A stretch of 48,678 bases of DNA from CAYSLU01 sp964431965 (GTDB lineage: Bacteria; Verrucomicrobiota; Kiritimatiellia; CAIKKV01; CAYSLU01), in assembly GCA_964431965.1 (NCBI GenBank), contig CAYSLU010000033.1, positions 1 through 48,678 of the forward strand, written 5' to 3'. A program made the translations under genes and the position numbers. The first letter of the stretch is position 1. Every line of letters begins with the position of its first letter. Shown piece by piece: positions 27,676 through 34,957 of the stretch. Under the pieces are notes generated by a model that was not told the DNA's origin, did no database searches, and saw nothing but the letters and a program-made list of their open reading frames with translations.

Positions 27676-28674
27676 ATGGCGTATGTGACGACTATCGTTG
27701 TCGCCGGGTGCCGCATCGAGATCGGCAGCGCCTGCCCCATTTTGAATGACCGGATTGATCCGGCCTATGGCGAGTTTCTCGACGCGGCGGACGACAGCTC
27801 TTCGGAGCCGTTCTGCAGCGTCTCGCTTGAGCCGGGGCTGCCCGCCGGGCTGCCCGACCTCCCCGTGATCTTCGACTGCTCGCCCGCTTGGGTAATGCGG
27901 GGAGACGGCACGTCGCGGTGGATCCTGCGGATCGCCCCCGGGCATCAGCTCCCGTTCTGGGCCGCCCGGGTCTCGCACGACAGCCGGAACGCGACCATCT
28001 TCTGCGGGGATGAGTTCGTCTCGCGCCGCAACGGGGACCTGGGACTCTTCAATCCCGTCAGCTATCCGCTCGACCAGATGCTCCTGATGCTCGGCCTGAC
28101 GTCGCGGGGCGGAGCGTTGCTGCATGGGGCCGGGCTGCGATCCCGATCGGGGCGCGGGTTCGCATTCCTCGGACGGTCCGGCGCGGGGAAGACGACGCTG
28201 TCGCGGCTCCTTCATGAGTCCGATAGCGGGACGCTCCTGAGCGACGACCGCGTAGTCTTCAGGAAGGATCAGACCGGCTTTCGGCTCTTCGGGACCCCAT
28301 GGCCGGGCGAAGGCGGATTCGCGCGGAATCTGTCAGCCGGCCTGGACGCTCTCTTCTTCCTCGTGAAAGCAGACGAGCATCAGATCGTCCCTCTGGCGCC
28401 GGCGGCGGCACTGCAGCGGCTGCTGCCCGTGGCTTCGGTCCCCTGGTACGACGCTGGCTTGGTCTCGGCTGCGCTGTCCGTATGCGAGGAGCTCGTCCTG
28501 GGCGTCCCGGCCTTCGAGCTCCGATTTGCGCGAGAGCGCCGCGTGGCCGACCTCATAGCCGAATTCGCCGCTACTCGGGAGGACGGACGGCTCGCGCCCG
28601 CGGCCGCCTTCCGGCCCGCACCCGTTGAATGGCACACCACGCGCAGGCCGTCCACCCGGGAGGGGCAAGCCTGA
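27676..28674 (+). CDS. HPr kinase/PEPCK-like P-loop protein of RiPP cluster
   Basis: 332 residues. The C-terminal half resembles the HPr kinase/phosphorylase fold: GALLHGAGL with His150 ahead of a Walker A loop FLGRSGAGKTTLSRLL (Gly166-Lys172), a Walker B-like LLSDDRVV (Asp190/191) and the GTPWPGEG motif. It lacks the N-terminal domain of true HprK but carries a ~140-residue unique part instead. Proteins like this recur in RiPP loci (lasso- and PqqD-linked), where they are thought to phosphorylate or otherwise act on the peptide. No relation to the HPr-like genes at the left end can be shown. The 3' end overlaps the convergent gene by 104 bases. Confidence 0.78.
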   Translation: MAYVTTIVVAGCRIEIGSACPILNDRIDPAYGEFLDAADDSSSEPFCSVSLEPGLPAGLPDLPVIFDCSPAWVMRGDGTSRWILRIAPGHQLPFWAARVSHDSRNATIFCGDEFVSRRNGDLGLFNPVSYPLDQMLLMLGLTSRGGALLHGAGLRSRSGRGFAFLGRSGAGKTTLSRLLHESDSGTLLSDDRVVFRKDQTGFRLFGTPWPGEGGFARNLSAGLDALFFLVKADEHQIVPLAPAAALQRLLPVASVPWYDAGLVSAALSVCEELVLGVPAFELRFARERRVADLIAEFAATREDGRLAPAAAFRPAPVEWHTTRRPSTREGQA

Positions 28675-30289
28675 TGCGTCTTCCGTGACGCCCGCGTTCC
28701 AGGGCCACGGCGACGCCCAGAACGCGCTCCCGCCCCACTTCCTCCAGGATTCCCGCGGCCGCATCGCCCCAGACGGTGAGCCAGTCTCTACCGTCGCGCT
28801 CCGTGATGTCGATCACCCGGTGGAGCAGCGCCTGTCCGTTGGCGGATCGGTACAGGACAACATCGCCAATGCGCGGTGGCGACGGCGTCGGCGACGCCAC
28901 GGTCAGGATGTCGTTGTCGCGAAGAAACGGCTTCATGCTGGATCCGTGAACCCGGCAGCGCAAGCTGGCGCCGGAGCCCAGGATTCCAGCCGCAAGAGCG
29001 CCGAACTCCATCGACGAGATGCTCAGCGTGACCGGCGGATCCGGCTCGCGAAGCGGACCGGTCGCGTGCGACGCGCGGCGGGTGCGCAGGATCACCCAGG
29101 CGGCGCGACCCGCACTCCACGCGCCCCGCGCAAGTCGCCGGGCGTAGAAGACCGGCAGCAGGATCGGGTGACCGACCCGGTGCCGGCGGCGGATGACGTC
29201 AGCAGCCGGAAGCAGGGCTTCCCGCAGGTAGCGGCACTTGGCACGCCATCCGGTGAGCCGGCGAAGGTTGATGTAGAAGTACAGGGCGCCAAGCCGTTCG
29301 AGCTGGGCATGCTCCCGCGCGTAGAGAAGAAAGAGGCGGCGCTCGTTCCGCGAGGGCTTCGCCTCCTTCGCGGCCTGCAGGGCGTGCTCCGGAACCGGGA
29401 CTCCCAGCGTGCGGACGATGAGGGGAAGAACGGCTTGGAGGGGAAGGACCAGATCGGCGGACATGGCGCGAGCGGCGACTTCGTCCCAGTCGATCCGCTG
29501 GCGGCAGCGGTGGATGACCATGGCCACGTCGTGCAGCCAAAGCAGCTTCCGCTCGGCCCAGTGATGCACGAAGAGGTGGCCGGCCAGGTAGAGCAGCTGC
29601 GCGCTCGGGCCAAGGACGTGGAACGACACGCCACCGGTTTGACGCTGTTCCGCCGTACTCCAGAACCACCCCGCCGGGAACGTCGCAGGGTTGTCGTATG
29701 GGTAGTCCAGCAACGCTTGGTGCAGTTCAATCACCGCGCCCGGCCGCCCGCTCTTGTACATGGCCACCTGCGCCAGGCGGTCTGGATTCGGGTGCGTGCG
29801 TTTCAGTTGAGGCGTGCTCTCGTAGCCCATTCGCTCCAGGATGCGCCGCGCCGCGGGGAAGTCGTGTTCTCGAACCAGCACGTCGAGATCGCTCATCGGC
29901 CGCAGGGCCGGGTCTCCATACAGGTCGCCTGCCAGCGCCGCGCCTTTGAGAGCGATGGCGGAGAACCCGGACGCGGAGAACTCGCGGAGAATCCGGCGAA
30001 GCTCCTCGAGCAGCGGGCCGTTCCGCCGGAGATTCGCGAAATAGGCGTAGCTCAACTGCTCCTCGACGTGAGGCGGCACGAGTCGGCTGTCGCGGAGTAT
30101 GCCGTACAGGATCGGAGCGATGCGCTCGTGCCGAGCCAGCTTGAGCCAGGCGGCCCAGTCGAACCGAGGCGCCCGCACGGCGGCGGCAAAAACGTCGCGG
30201 GCGGCGGCATCCCACTGCGTGCGGAGACACATCGCGAGGGAATCCCACAGGACGGGAACCTCCGGCTTGGCTTCCGTAATCGCGCTCAT
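28571..30289 (-). CDS. Fused nucleotidyltransferase (PF14907-type) and S26B signal-peptidase-like protein
   Basis: 572 residues with AGGGG before the ATG. Residues ~20-400 match the uncharacterised nucleotidyltransferase family found in RiPP gene clusters: ALKGAALAGDLYGDP, then RPMSDLDVLVRE with Asp134/Asp136, and later helical repeats (YLAGHLFVHHWAERKLLWLHD, quoted short: GHLFVHHWAERKL). Residues ~425-540 are a separate S24/S26 peptidase domain: HGSSMKPFLRDNDIL with Ser451 as nucleophile and LLHRVID with His490 in the place of the SPase I lysine, the Ser-His dyad of the archaeal/SipW type. It has no membrane segment. The fusion sits convergent to the RiPP-like genes. It may process the precursor's leader, which would fit both domains being in one polypeptide. 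These two functions are normally encoded by separate adjacent genes. Confidence 0.8.
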   Translation of the reverse strand: MSAITEAKPEVPVLWDSLAMCLRTQWDAAARDVFAAAVRAPRFDWAAWLKLARHERIAPILYGILRDSRLVPPHVEEQLSYAYFANLRRNGPLLEELRRILREFSASGFSAIALKGAALAGDLYGDPALRPMSDLDVLVREHDFPAARRILERMGYESTPQLKRTHPNPDRLAQVAMYKSGRPGAVIELHQALLDYPYDNPATFPAGWFWSTAEQRQTGGVSFHVLGPSAQLLYLAGHLFVHHWAERKLLWLHDVAMVIHRCRQRIDWDEVAARAMSADLVLPLQAVLPLIVRTLGVPVPEHALQAAKEAKPSRNERRLFLLYAREHAQLERLGALYFYINLRRLTGWRAKCRYLREALLPAADVIRRRHRVGHPILLPVFYARRLARGAWSAGRAAWVILRTRRASHATGPLREPDPPVTLSISSMEFGALAAGILGSGASLRCRVHGSSMKPFLRDNDILTVASPTPSPPRIGDVVLYRSANGQALLHRVIDITERDGRDWLTVWGDAAAGILEEVGRERVLGVAVALERGRHGRRIRLAPPGWTACAWCAIQRVRAGRRPRARAVRPPE

Positions 30290-30335
30290 GCGGTGCCCCT
30301 GTCCCCCCCTCCCACGCGATCCCCCTGCCTTTCCA

Positions 30336-30722
30336 TCACAACGTCTCCCCCTCGCCCACGGCCGGAACGCGCACGGGGATCGAGAGCCCGCGCTGGCGCC
30401 AGCGCTGCCGGACCATTTCCAGGTGCCGCCGGTGCCACAGGTCCGAGTGCGGCCGCGAGAACTCGTAGAAATGCCCGAGGGTGATCGCGCGGGGCTCGCA
30501 CCCCAGCATGAAGTCGCAGAACGCGTCGATGAGCGGAGGCTCCGGCTGATGCGCGCACCCGCGGTGACCGCTGTGGTTGTGGGTCAACAGGACGAAAGAC
30601 AGCGCCTTGAGCGGTTCGACGGGGACGTCCACGGGCAGGTCGTGCAGGACCCGGTTGGGCCGCAGCGGATCCAGAGCCCAGCGAACGCCGCCGGTTGTGA
30701 AGAGGTAGTTCGCGGCGTCCAT
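30336..30722 (-). CDS. Shortened MBL-fold (metallo-beta-lactamase-like) protein
   Basis: 128 residues from the ATG at 30722 (an earlier ATG at 30776 is possible). The opening is that of an MBL-fold hydrolase: YLFTTGGVRWALDPLRPNRV, then SFVLLTHNHSGH, the metal-binding THxHxxH-like motif with the Asp replaced by Gly (HNHSGH). After about 15 residues it jumps to a distal region (AITLGHFYEFSRPHSDLW, ending VRVPAVGEGETL). Standard family members are ~220-280 residues, so a central part is missing. It is probably non-catalytic or a relic. It lies 46 bases upstream of the nucleotidyltransferase fusion on the same strand and may belong to the same leftward transcript. Confidence 0.5.
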   Translation of the reverse strand: MDAANYLFTTGGVRWALDPLRPNRVLHDLPVDVPVEPLKALSFVLLTHNHSGHRGCAHQPEPPLIDAFCDFMLGCEPRAITLGHFYEFSRPHSDLWHRRHLEMVRQRWRQRGLSIPVRVPAVGEGETL

Positions 30723-30949
30723 CGTTGAGGATTCTCCCGCGGCCGCGTCACGGCTGGAAGCACGGGGGGGGCTCATACCGCAACCCGGAGCGGCCAGCCG
30801 GCGGCGGCAGAGTGACCCGCTATCCCGCGGGTCGCCAGCCGTTGCCCGCCCCTGCCACCGACGTCAGGAAGACCCTGTCGAGACAAGCATCCCGACTCCG
30901 GCTGGATGGAGTGCAGCAGGGATCGAACCACCCGGATCGGGCTAGCCCG

Positions 30950-31687
30950 TCATTTCCCGTACATGAGCTTCAGCTGCTCAACCTTGGGGAACTCGGAATA
31001 GTACTCGCCTTGCGGGCCGACAAACCCGTTGCCGTTCCTTTTCAGCGCGACGGCGGTGTAGGTCCCCTTCGAATTGGGGATGTTGACCGTGTATGAGTCG
31101 TCAGCCGCGACCGCGGGCGCAACCTGCGGAGCCGCGACATCCTGCACGACCGGAACCGGGGTGGCCGGCTGCGCGGCCGCCACTGTTGTCGCACTGGCCG
31201 CCACAGGCGCAGGCGCCTCGCTCTTCACTACAATCACCTGAGGTGGCGGCGCCGCCTGCTTTACCACGATCACCTGAGGCGGCGGCACCACCTGGTAGCC
31301 GTATGACGTGAGCATGTACGTGACGCCGTTGATCGTGTAGTAGGGCACGCCCTCGACGATGATGGGTATTACCGGCGCGGGAAGCGCCGTCACGACCGCA
31401 CCGATCGGAGCCGCGACGACCACGTAGCGGTCCCCCATCTCCCGATAGTACATGCCCTCCCAGAAGAAGAATTCCAGGCCGCCGACAAAGAGCCTCATGA
31501 AGCCGTTCGGCAGTTCCCTGAACTCTCTCCCTCGCGGAACGTAGTGGGGCGTGTAGTGGTCGTCCCAGCGCCTGGCGACGTCCGCGCGCCGCTGATCCGC
31601 CCGCACTTCCCTGTCTCTCTCTTGTCCGCGGGCAGCCCCGGGGCACAGCACCGCAACGACCAGCAGGACAAAGATCACCCTCTTCAT
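30950..31687 (-). CDS. DUF6515-type secreted protein
   Basis: 245 residues with signal peptide (MKRVIFVLLVVAVLCPGAARG) and an AAGGAG ribosome site. The middle part is a tyrosine/valine-rich repeat of the DUF6515 kind: RELPNGFMRLFVGGLEFFFWEGMYYRE, DRYVVVAAPIGAVVTALP and VEGVPYYTINGVTYML (each quoted briefly as motif). A tandem duplication, PPPQVIVVKQAA / PPPQVIVVKSEA, precedes an alanine/valine/proline linker. The last ~50 residues (YTVNIPNSKGTYTAV, FVGPQGEYYSEFP) are shared with the lipoprotein gene at 31,801. It is probably envelope-located. Function is unknown. Confidence 0.75.
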   Translation of the reverse strand: MKRVIFVLLVVAVLCPGAARGQERDREVRADQRRADVARRWDDHYTPHYVPRGREFRELPNGFMRLFVGGLEFFFWEGMYYREMGDRYVVVAAPIGAVVTALPAPVIPIIVEGVPYYTINGVTYMLTSYGYQVVPPPQVIVVKQAAPPPQVIVVKSEAPAPVAASATTVAAAQPATPVPVVQDVAAPQVAPAVAADDSYTVNIPNSKGTYTAVALKRNGNGFVGPQGEYYSEFPKVEQLKLMYGK

Positions 31688-31773
31688 GACGAGACTCCTT
31701 CAACCGGGCAGAGCCTCATCACCGGCGAGGTGATGACATCGCCGCCCATTTCTTCGCCAGCCCAAGGCGTCCC

Positions 31774-31790
31774 GCACCCCCTCGGGGTGC
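31774..31790. terminator. Hairpin downstream of the glycine-zipper lipoprotein gene
   Basis: GCACCCC (31774-31780) and GGGGTGC (31784-31790) form a 7-bp GC-rich stem with a three-base loop, just after the stop of the leftward lipoprotein gene. No U-tract follows, so it is only a tentative terminator or stabilising hairpin. Confidence 0.35.
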
Positions 31791-31800
31791 AGCAGCCTTC

Positions 31801-32235
31801 TCAGAAACCGTACGGCGTCTTCAGCTGGTCCTCGGTCGGCAGCGCGTTGTAGTACTCGCCCCGCGGACCGACGTACTGAGTGCCGACTTTGCGGATCAGG
31901 ACAGGAGTATAGCTGCCGTTGGAGTTCTTCACGTTGATGATCGTGGTCGTCGCCTGCTCGGAGACCGCCCCGATCTTGGCGTTGAACGTGTCCTGCTGAG
32001 CGCCCATCGCAGCGCCGATGATCGCGCCGAGCGCGGCGCCCGCCACGGCGCCCTCTCCGGTGTTCAGGCCTCGGATGTTGTTGCCCGCCATCGCGCCGGC
32101 AATCCCGCCGAGCGCCGCACCCGTCGCCCCGTAGCCCAAGGCGCCAGCATGCTGCTGAGCCTGCGGGGAGGCACAGCCCATGACCAGCACCAGACCCGTC
32201 AATCCCACGGCCACCAACCGGCTCTTCACGTTCAT
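31801..32235 (-). CDS. Glycine-zipper lipoprotein
   Basis: 144 residues from the ATG at 32235, preceded by GGAGGA. A lipobox LVLVMGCAS puts the acylated cysteine near residue 21. Residues ~30-80 are a glycine-zipper membrane segment (ALGYGATGAALGGIAGAMAG, then GAVAGAALGAIIGAAMG), as in Rick_17kDa/YMGG-type proteins. The C-terminal ~45 residues (TIINVKNSNGSYTPV, YVGPRGEYYNALPTEDQL) align with the end of the downstream DUF6515 protein. The two genes are 113 bases apart on the same strand and probably work together in the envelope. Confidence 0.8.
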   Translation of the reverse strand: MNVKSRLVAVGLTGLVLVMGCASPQAQQHAGALGYGATGAALGGIAGAMAGNNIRGLNTGEGAVAGAALGAIIGAAMGAQQDTFNAKIGAVSEQATTTIINVKNSNGSYTPVLIRKVGTQYVGPRGEYYNALPTEDQLKTPYGF

Positions 32236-32527
32236 CGTCTTCCTCCATCCGCTGCGTGGATCATCATGCGCGTGCGAACACGCGTTTCCATCGGCATCCC
32301 TTCTCATCCGTGTGATTAACGTATGACGTTTCGCAGGCTTGTGCAAGACATCATGCGCCGCCCCGATCCTCGCCGGGCCCTGTGGTTCAAGGGTCGAGTC
32401 GGTTGCGCGCCCGTCAGCACGGCGCGGATGCGCCGGCTGCGCCAGCACCCCCTCGAGCCGAGATCTCGCCGAGCCATAGCGTCCGCCGAAGCTCGGCGGG
32501 GGGAGGACACCGGGCTGCAAAAAGCGA
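32236..32527. other. Intergenic region upstream of the lipoprotein gene
   Basis: About 290 bases between the pilin terminator and the lipoprotein start. It should contain the lipoprotein promoter. Open frames here are compositional and have no homology that I can see. Confidence 0.4.
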
Positions 32528-32551
32528 AGAGCCCCGGTTGGCCGGGGCTCT
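32528..32551 (-). terminator. Rho-independent terminator of the pilin gene
   Basis: A perfect 10-bp stem (AGAGCCCCGG and its complement) with a TTGG/CCAA loop. On the minus strand it is followed by TCGCTTTTT (A-run on the plus strand at 32519-32523). It lies 37 bases after the pilin stop codon, so it is a good intrinsic terminator for that gene. Confidence 0.8.
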
Positions 32552-32588
32552 CCATCTCCATCGGTTGTCTAACGCCAGGACCGGGTTC

Positions 32589-32918
32589 CTACAGGGCGTG
32601 GCTCGTGATCGCACAGCTCATGGTGGAGCCGATGGTGTTGTAGCTGTAGGTTCCGCCACCCGGGCATCCCGGGAGCATGCTGGACTTCAGGTAGGCCGCA
32701 ACCTCGGTCGTCACGATGGCGACCCCCTGGCCCTTCATGCTCTCCATGGCCCACTGTTCCTTGGCGCCCTCGATCTGTCGCTGGTTCTCGATGCACGCAT
32801 TCTTCTGAGAGGTGGTGCGCGCCTTCATGAACGACGGGATTGCGATCGCAGCCAGCAATCCGATGATCGCCACCACGATCATGATCTCGACCAGCGTGAA
32901 TCCTGATTTCCTCTGCAT
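32589..32918 (-). CDS. Type IV pilin-like / type II secretion pseudopilin
   Basis: 109 residues from the ATG at 32918, supported by AAGGAGG; a longer frame to 32963 would add residues before the leader. The prepilin motif RKSGFTLVEIMIVVAIIGLL is textbook: Gly6 before the cleavage site, mature Phe1 and Glu5, then the ~20-residue hydrophobic helix. The remaining domain is short, with a likely disulphide pair (Cys in NACIENQRQI and LPGCPGG, SCAITS). It has its own terminator and no pilus assembly gene nearby, so it is an orphan pilin of the kind often scattered in PVC genomes. Prepilin peptidase must be encoded elsewhere. Confidence 0.9.
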   Translation of the reverse strand: MQRKSGFTLVEIMIVVAIIGLLAAIAIPSFMKARTTSQKNACIENQRQIEGAKEQWAMESMKGQGVAIVTTEVAAYLKSSMLPGCPGGGTYSYNTIGSTMSCAITSHAL

Positions 32919-33224
32919 GACATTCCTCCTTGCGGTTGATGCTGTCCAAATCTCCGGACACAAAATAGAACAAGCATTTCACGTGCCAAGAGAGGCTCCT
33001 GCCGCCACCAAACTCGCAATCGGGTCTATTGTCCGAGCGCTGGCCGGGATGGCCGAGCCCCAGGCGAGTTCCTTCGCTGGGGATCCGGGAGGTTGGTGGC
33101 GCAGCGTGATCGCGCTTCTGTCGGCACCCGGGGGTATGATAGCTTCCAAGACGTCTGGCGGGATGGATCGGATCGCCACGGCTGCGGGCGGGATGCCATC
33201 CGGACCGTGTCGGGTGAAGACAGC

Positions 33225-34910
33225 ATGCTATTCCTCCACCACGCAGATCCTCGCTTTCTCGAAGGGCTCAGGCGCCACGGGTTCCCCTCCGACCATGGCC
33301 TGCGCCTCCTGAACACCGGATTCGTCACGACCCCGTTCGGCCAGCGTTGGACCGGTTCCGCGGCGCTGGCGCAGGCCACGGCGTCGGGCCGGCCGTTCCA
33401 CATCGACCGCATCACCGGCGGCATGCCATTCCAGTCTCTCGACGGGCTTCAGCCGATCGCCCGGGGCCTCAAGGATGACCCGCACTTCCTGGGCTTCCAA
33501 GCCCATGAGTGGGACAACTCGCCGATCCATGACCACAGACGGATCCACAAGCTCTTCCTGGACCAGGGGCTCGCCTTCGACGAAGCGCACTTCGCCCAGT
33601 ACGCCGGCCGGACCAGTCTGCCCTACTTCTCCGGCGGGAACTACGCGACCTATCGCGACCTCTTTCACCCCCTGGAATCCCCGGCGGACCTCGAGCGCTA
33701 CTACGAAGCCTATTTTCGCAAGCTAATCGCCACAACCGCCGGGCAGATCCTCTCCGTAAATGGCTACGGGCAGTTCCACCATGCCGCGCTGCGCCTGGGG
33801 GCCCGGAACGTCATGGCCGAGATCGGCAACCAGGTGCCGCTGACCGCCCTGCAACTGGCCTGCGCGCGCGGCGCCGCCCGGCAGTGTCACAAGCCCTTTG
33901 GCGTGTACTACGAGACCTGGGGCGGAGCCCCCTTCGGGTGTACCTGCACGACACGCTTTTCGCCCTGGTTCGCCGATGAGCAGCAGCTCAAGGCGTTCCA
34001 CGACATGGGCAGCGTCGGACCGCAGTTCGGAAGCAGCCGGTCCCTGCAGCGGCGGCTCCTCTACTTCTCCTGGCTCTCAGGCGCGGCCTGGTGGTCGGAG
34101 GAGTGGGGCGCGGAGAACTACTTTGCCGACTGGGACAGCTTCCCCTTGACCGAGTACGGCCGCGTCGCCAGCCAGTTCGCCCAGGCGACCCGCGGAGTGG
34201 GGCCGATCAGCCCGATCATTCCCGCGGCCCTCGTCCTGCCGCCAGAGATCTGGGGCGTCGATGTCGGCTACCTCGCCGGCTCGCGCAGCCGGCTCTCCGG
34301 CCAGGTCGAGCCCACGCCGTTCCATGCGCGGCTGCGGCAGTTCGTCCAGAGCGTCTACGCCACACAGCCCGCACGGCCCGGCGGCGACGCTCACAACCTG
34401 ACGCCGTCTCCGTGGATCGGGTGCTTCGACGTGCTGTCGGCCGATGCGCCACCGGCGCTGCGGGAAGACTACGCTGTAACCGTCTGCTTCGACCCGTCGC
34501 AGGCAACCGACGCCGGCCGTGGCGGACGGAGGAGCTTCCTGTACACGGGCGGCGATGACCAGATCGGCTCCTGCCTCGCGGCCGTTGCAGAGTCGCTTCC
34601 GTTCCGCGTCCGCGGCGAAGTGGGCGGCGCCCAGGCACGGACAGCGGACGCCATCCTGATCGGCCTGTTCAACAACCTCGGGGTCACCAAGTCGCCGGGC
34701 CGGGAGGAACTCGATCCCGCCTGCACGCGCCAAGTGACGATCGAAGGCTCGTGCGCGGGCCTGTCGTGGGTTTGCGGCGCCGACTGCCTTCGCCGGGCCG
34801 AAGAGCGATCCGTGACGCTCGAGCTGCCGCCGGGCGGGGTGGCGGTGATCTCTTTCCCCCGATCGCGCGGCGCGGCCGATGCAGGGTCAGCCGGCAGACT
34901 GCGGGATTGA
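33225..34910 (+). CDS. Putative glycoside-hydrolase-like protein of unknown family
   Basis: 561 residues from the ATG at 33225 (MLFLHHADPRF); the frame extends to 33093 but upstream codons look non-coding. I do not recognise the family. The composition (many Trp, Tyr, His, Asp), stretches such as FQAHEWDNSP, VYYETWGGAPFGCTC, AAWWSEEWGAENYFADW and PWIGCFDVLSADAP, and the following C-terminal beta-sandwich-like region suggest a TIM-barrel glycosidase plus accessory domain. Candidate acid residues are the Glu in AHEWD, MAEIGN and WWSEEW, but this is a guess. It lies 47 bases before the GH4 gene and is probably cotranscribed. No signal peptide is seen. Confidence 0.6.
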   Translation: MLFLHHADPRFLEGLRRHGFPSDHGLRLLNTGFVTTPFGQRWTGSAALAQATASGRPFHIDRITGGMPFQSLDGLQPIARGLKDDPHFLGFQAHEWDNSPIHDHRRIHKLFLDQGLAFDEAHFAQYAGRTSLPYFSGGNYATYRDLFHPLESPADLERYYEAYFRKLIATTAGQILSVNGYGQFHHAALRLGARNVMAEIGNQVPLTALQLACARGAARQCHKPFGVYYETWGGAPFGCTCTTRFSPWFADEQQLKAFHDMGSVGPQFGSSRSLQRRLLYFSWLSGAAWWSEEWGAENYFADWDSFPLTEYGRVASQFAQATRGVGPISPIIPAALVLPPEIWGVDVGYLAGSRSRLSGQVEPTPFHARLRQFVQSVYATQPARPGGDAHNLTPSPWIGCFDVLSADAPPALREDYAVTVCFDPSQATDAGRGGRRSFLYTGGDDQIGSCLAAVAESLPFRVRGEVGGAQARTADAILIGLFNNLGVTKSPGREELDPACTRQVTIEGSCAGLSWVCGADCLRRAEERSVTLELPPGGVAVISFPRSRGAADAGSAGRLRD

Positions 34911-34957
34911 TCCGGATGGGGGCCTGCGTATCCTGAGCGCTTCAGGGGGAGGGAATC

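Noticed and set aside
27676..28674. True HPr kinase acting on the HPr-like proteins at the left end
   Set aside because: The P-loop protein lacks the HprK N-terminal domain and sits in a RiPP-type cluster; a link to the HPr-like genes is only a coincidence of names at present.
28625..30484. 619-codon plus-strand open frame opposite the nucleotidyltransferase fusion
   Set aside because: The minus strand has both active-site motifs of real domains; the plus frame has none.
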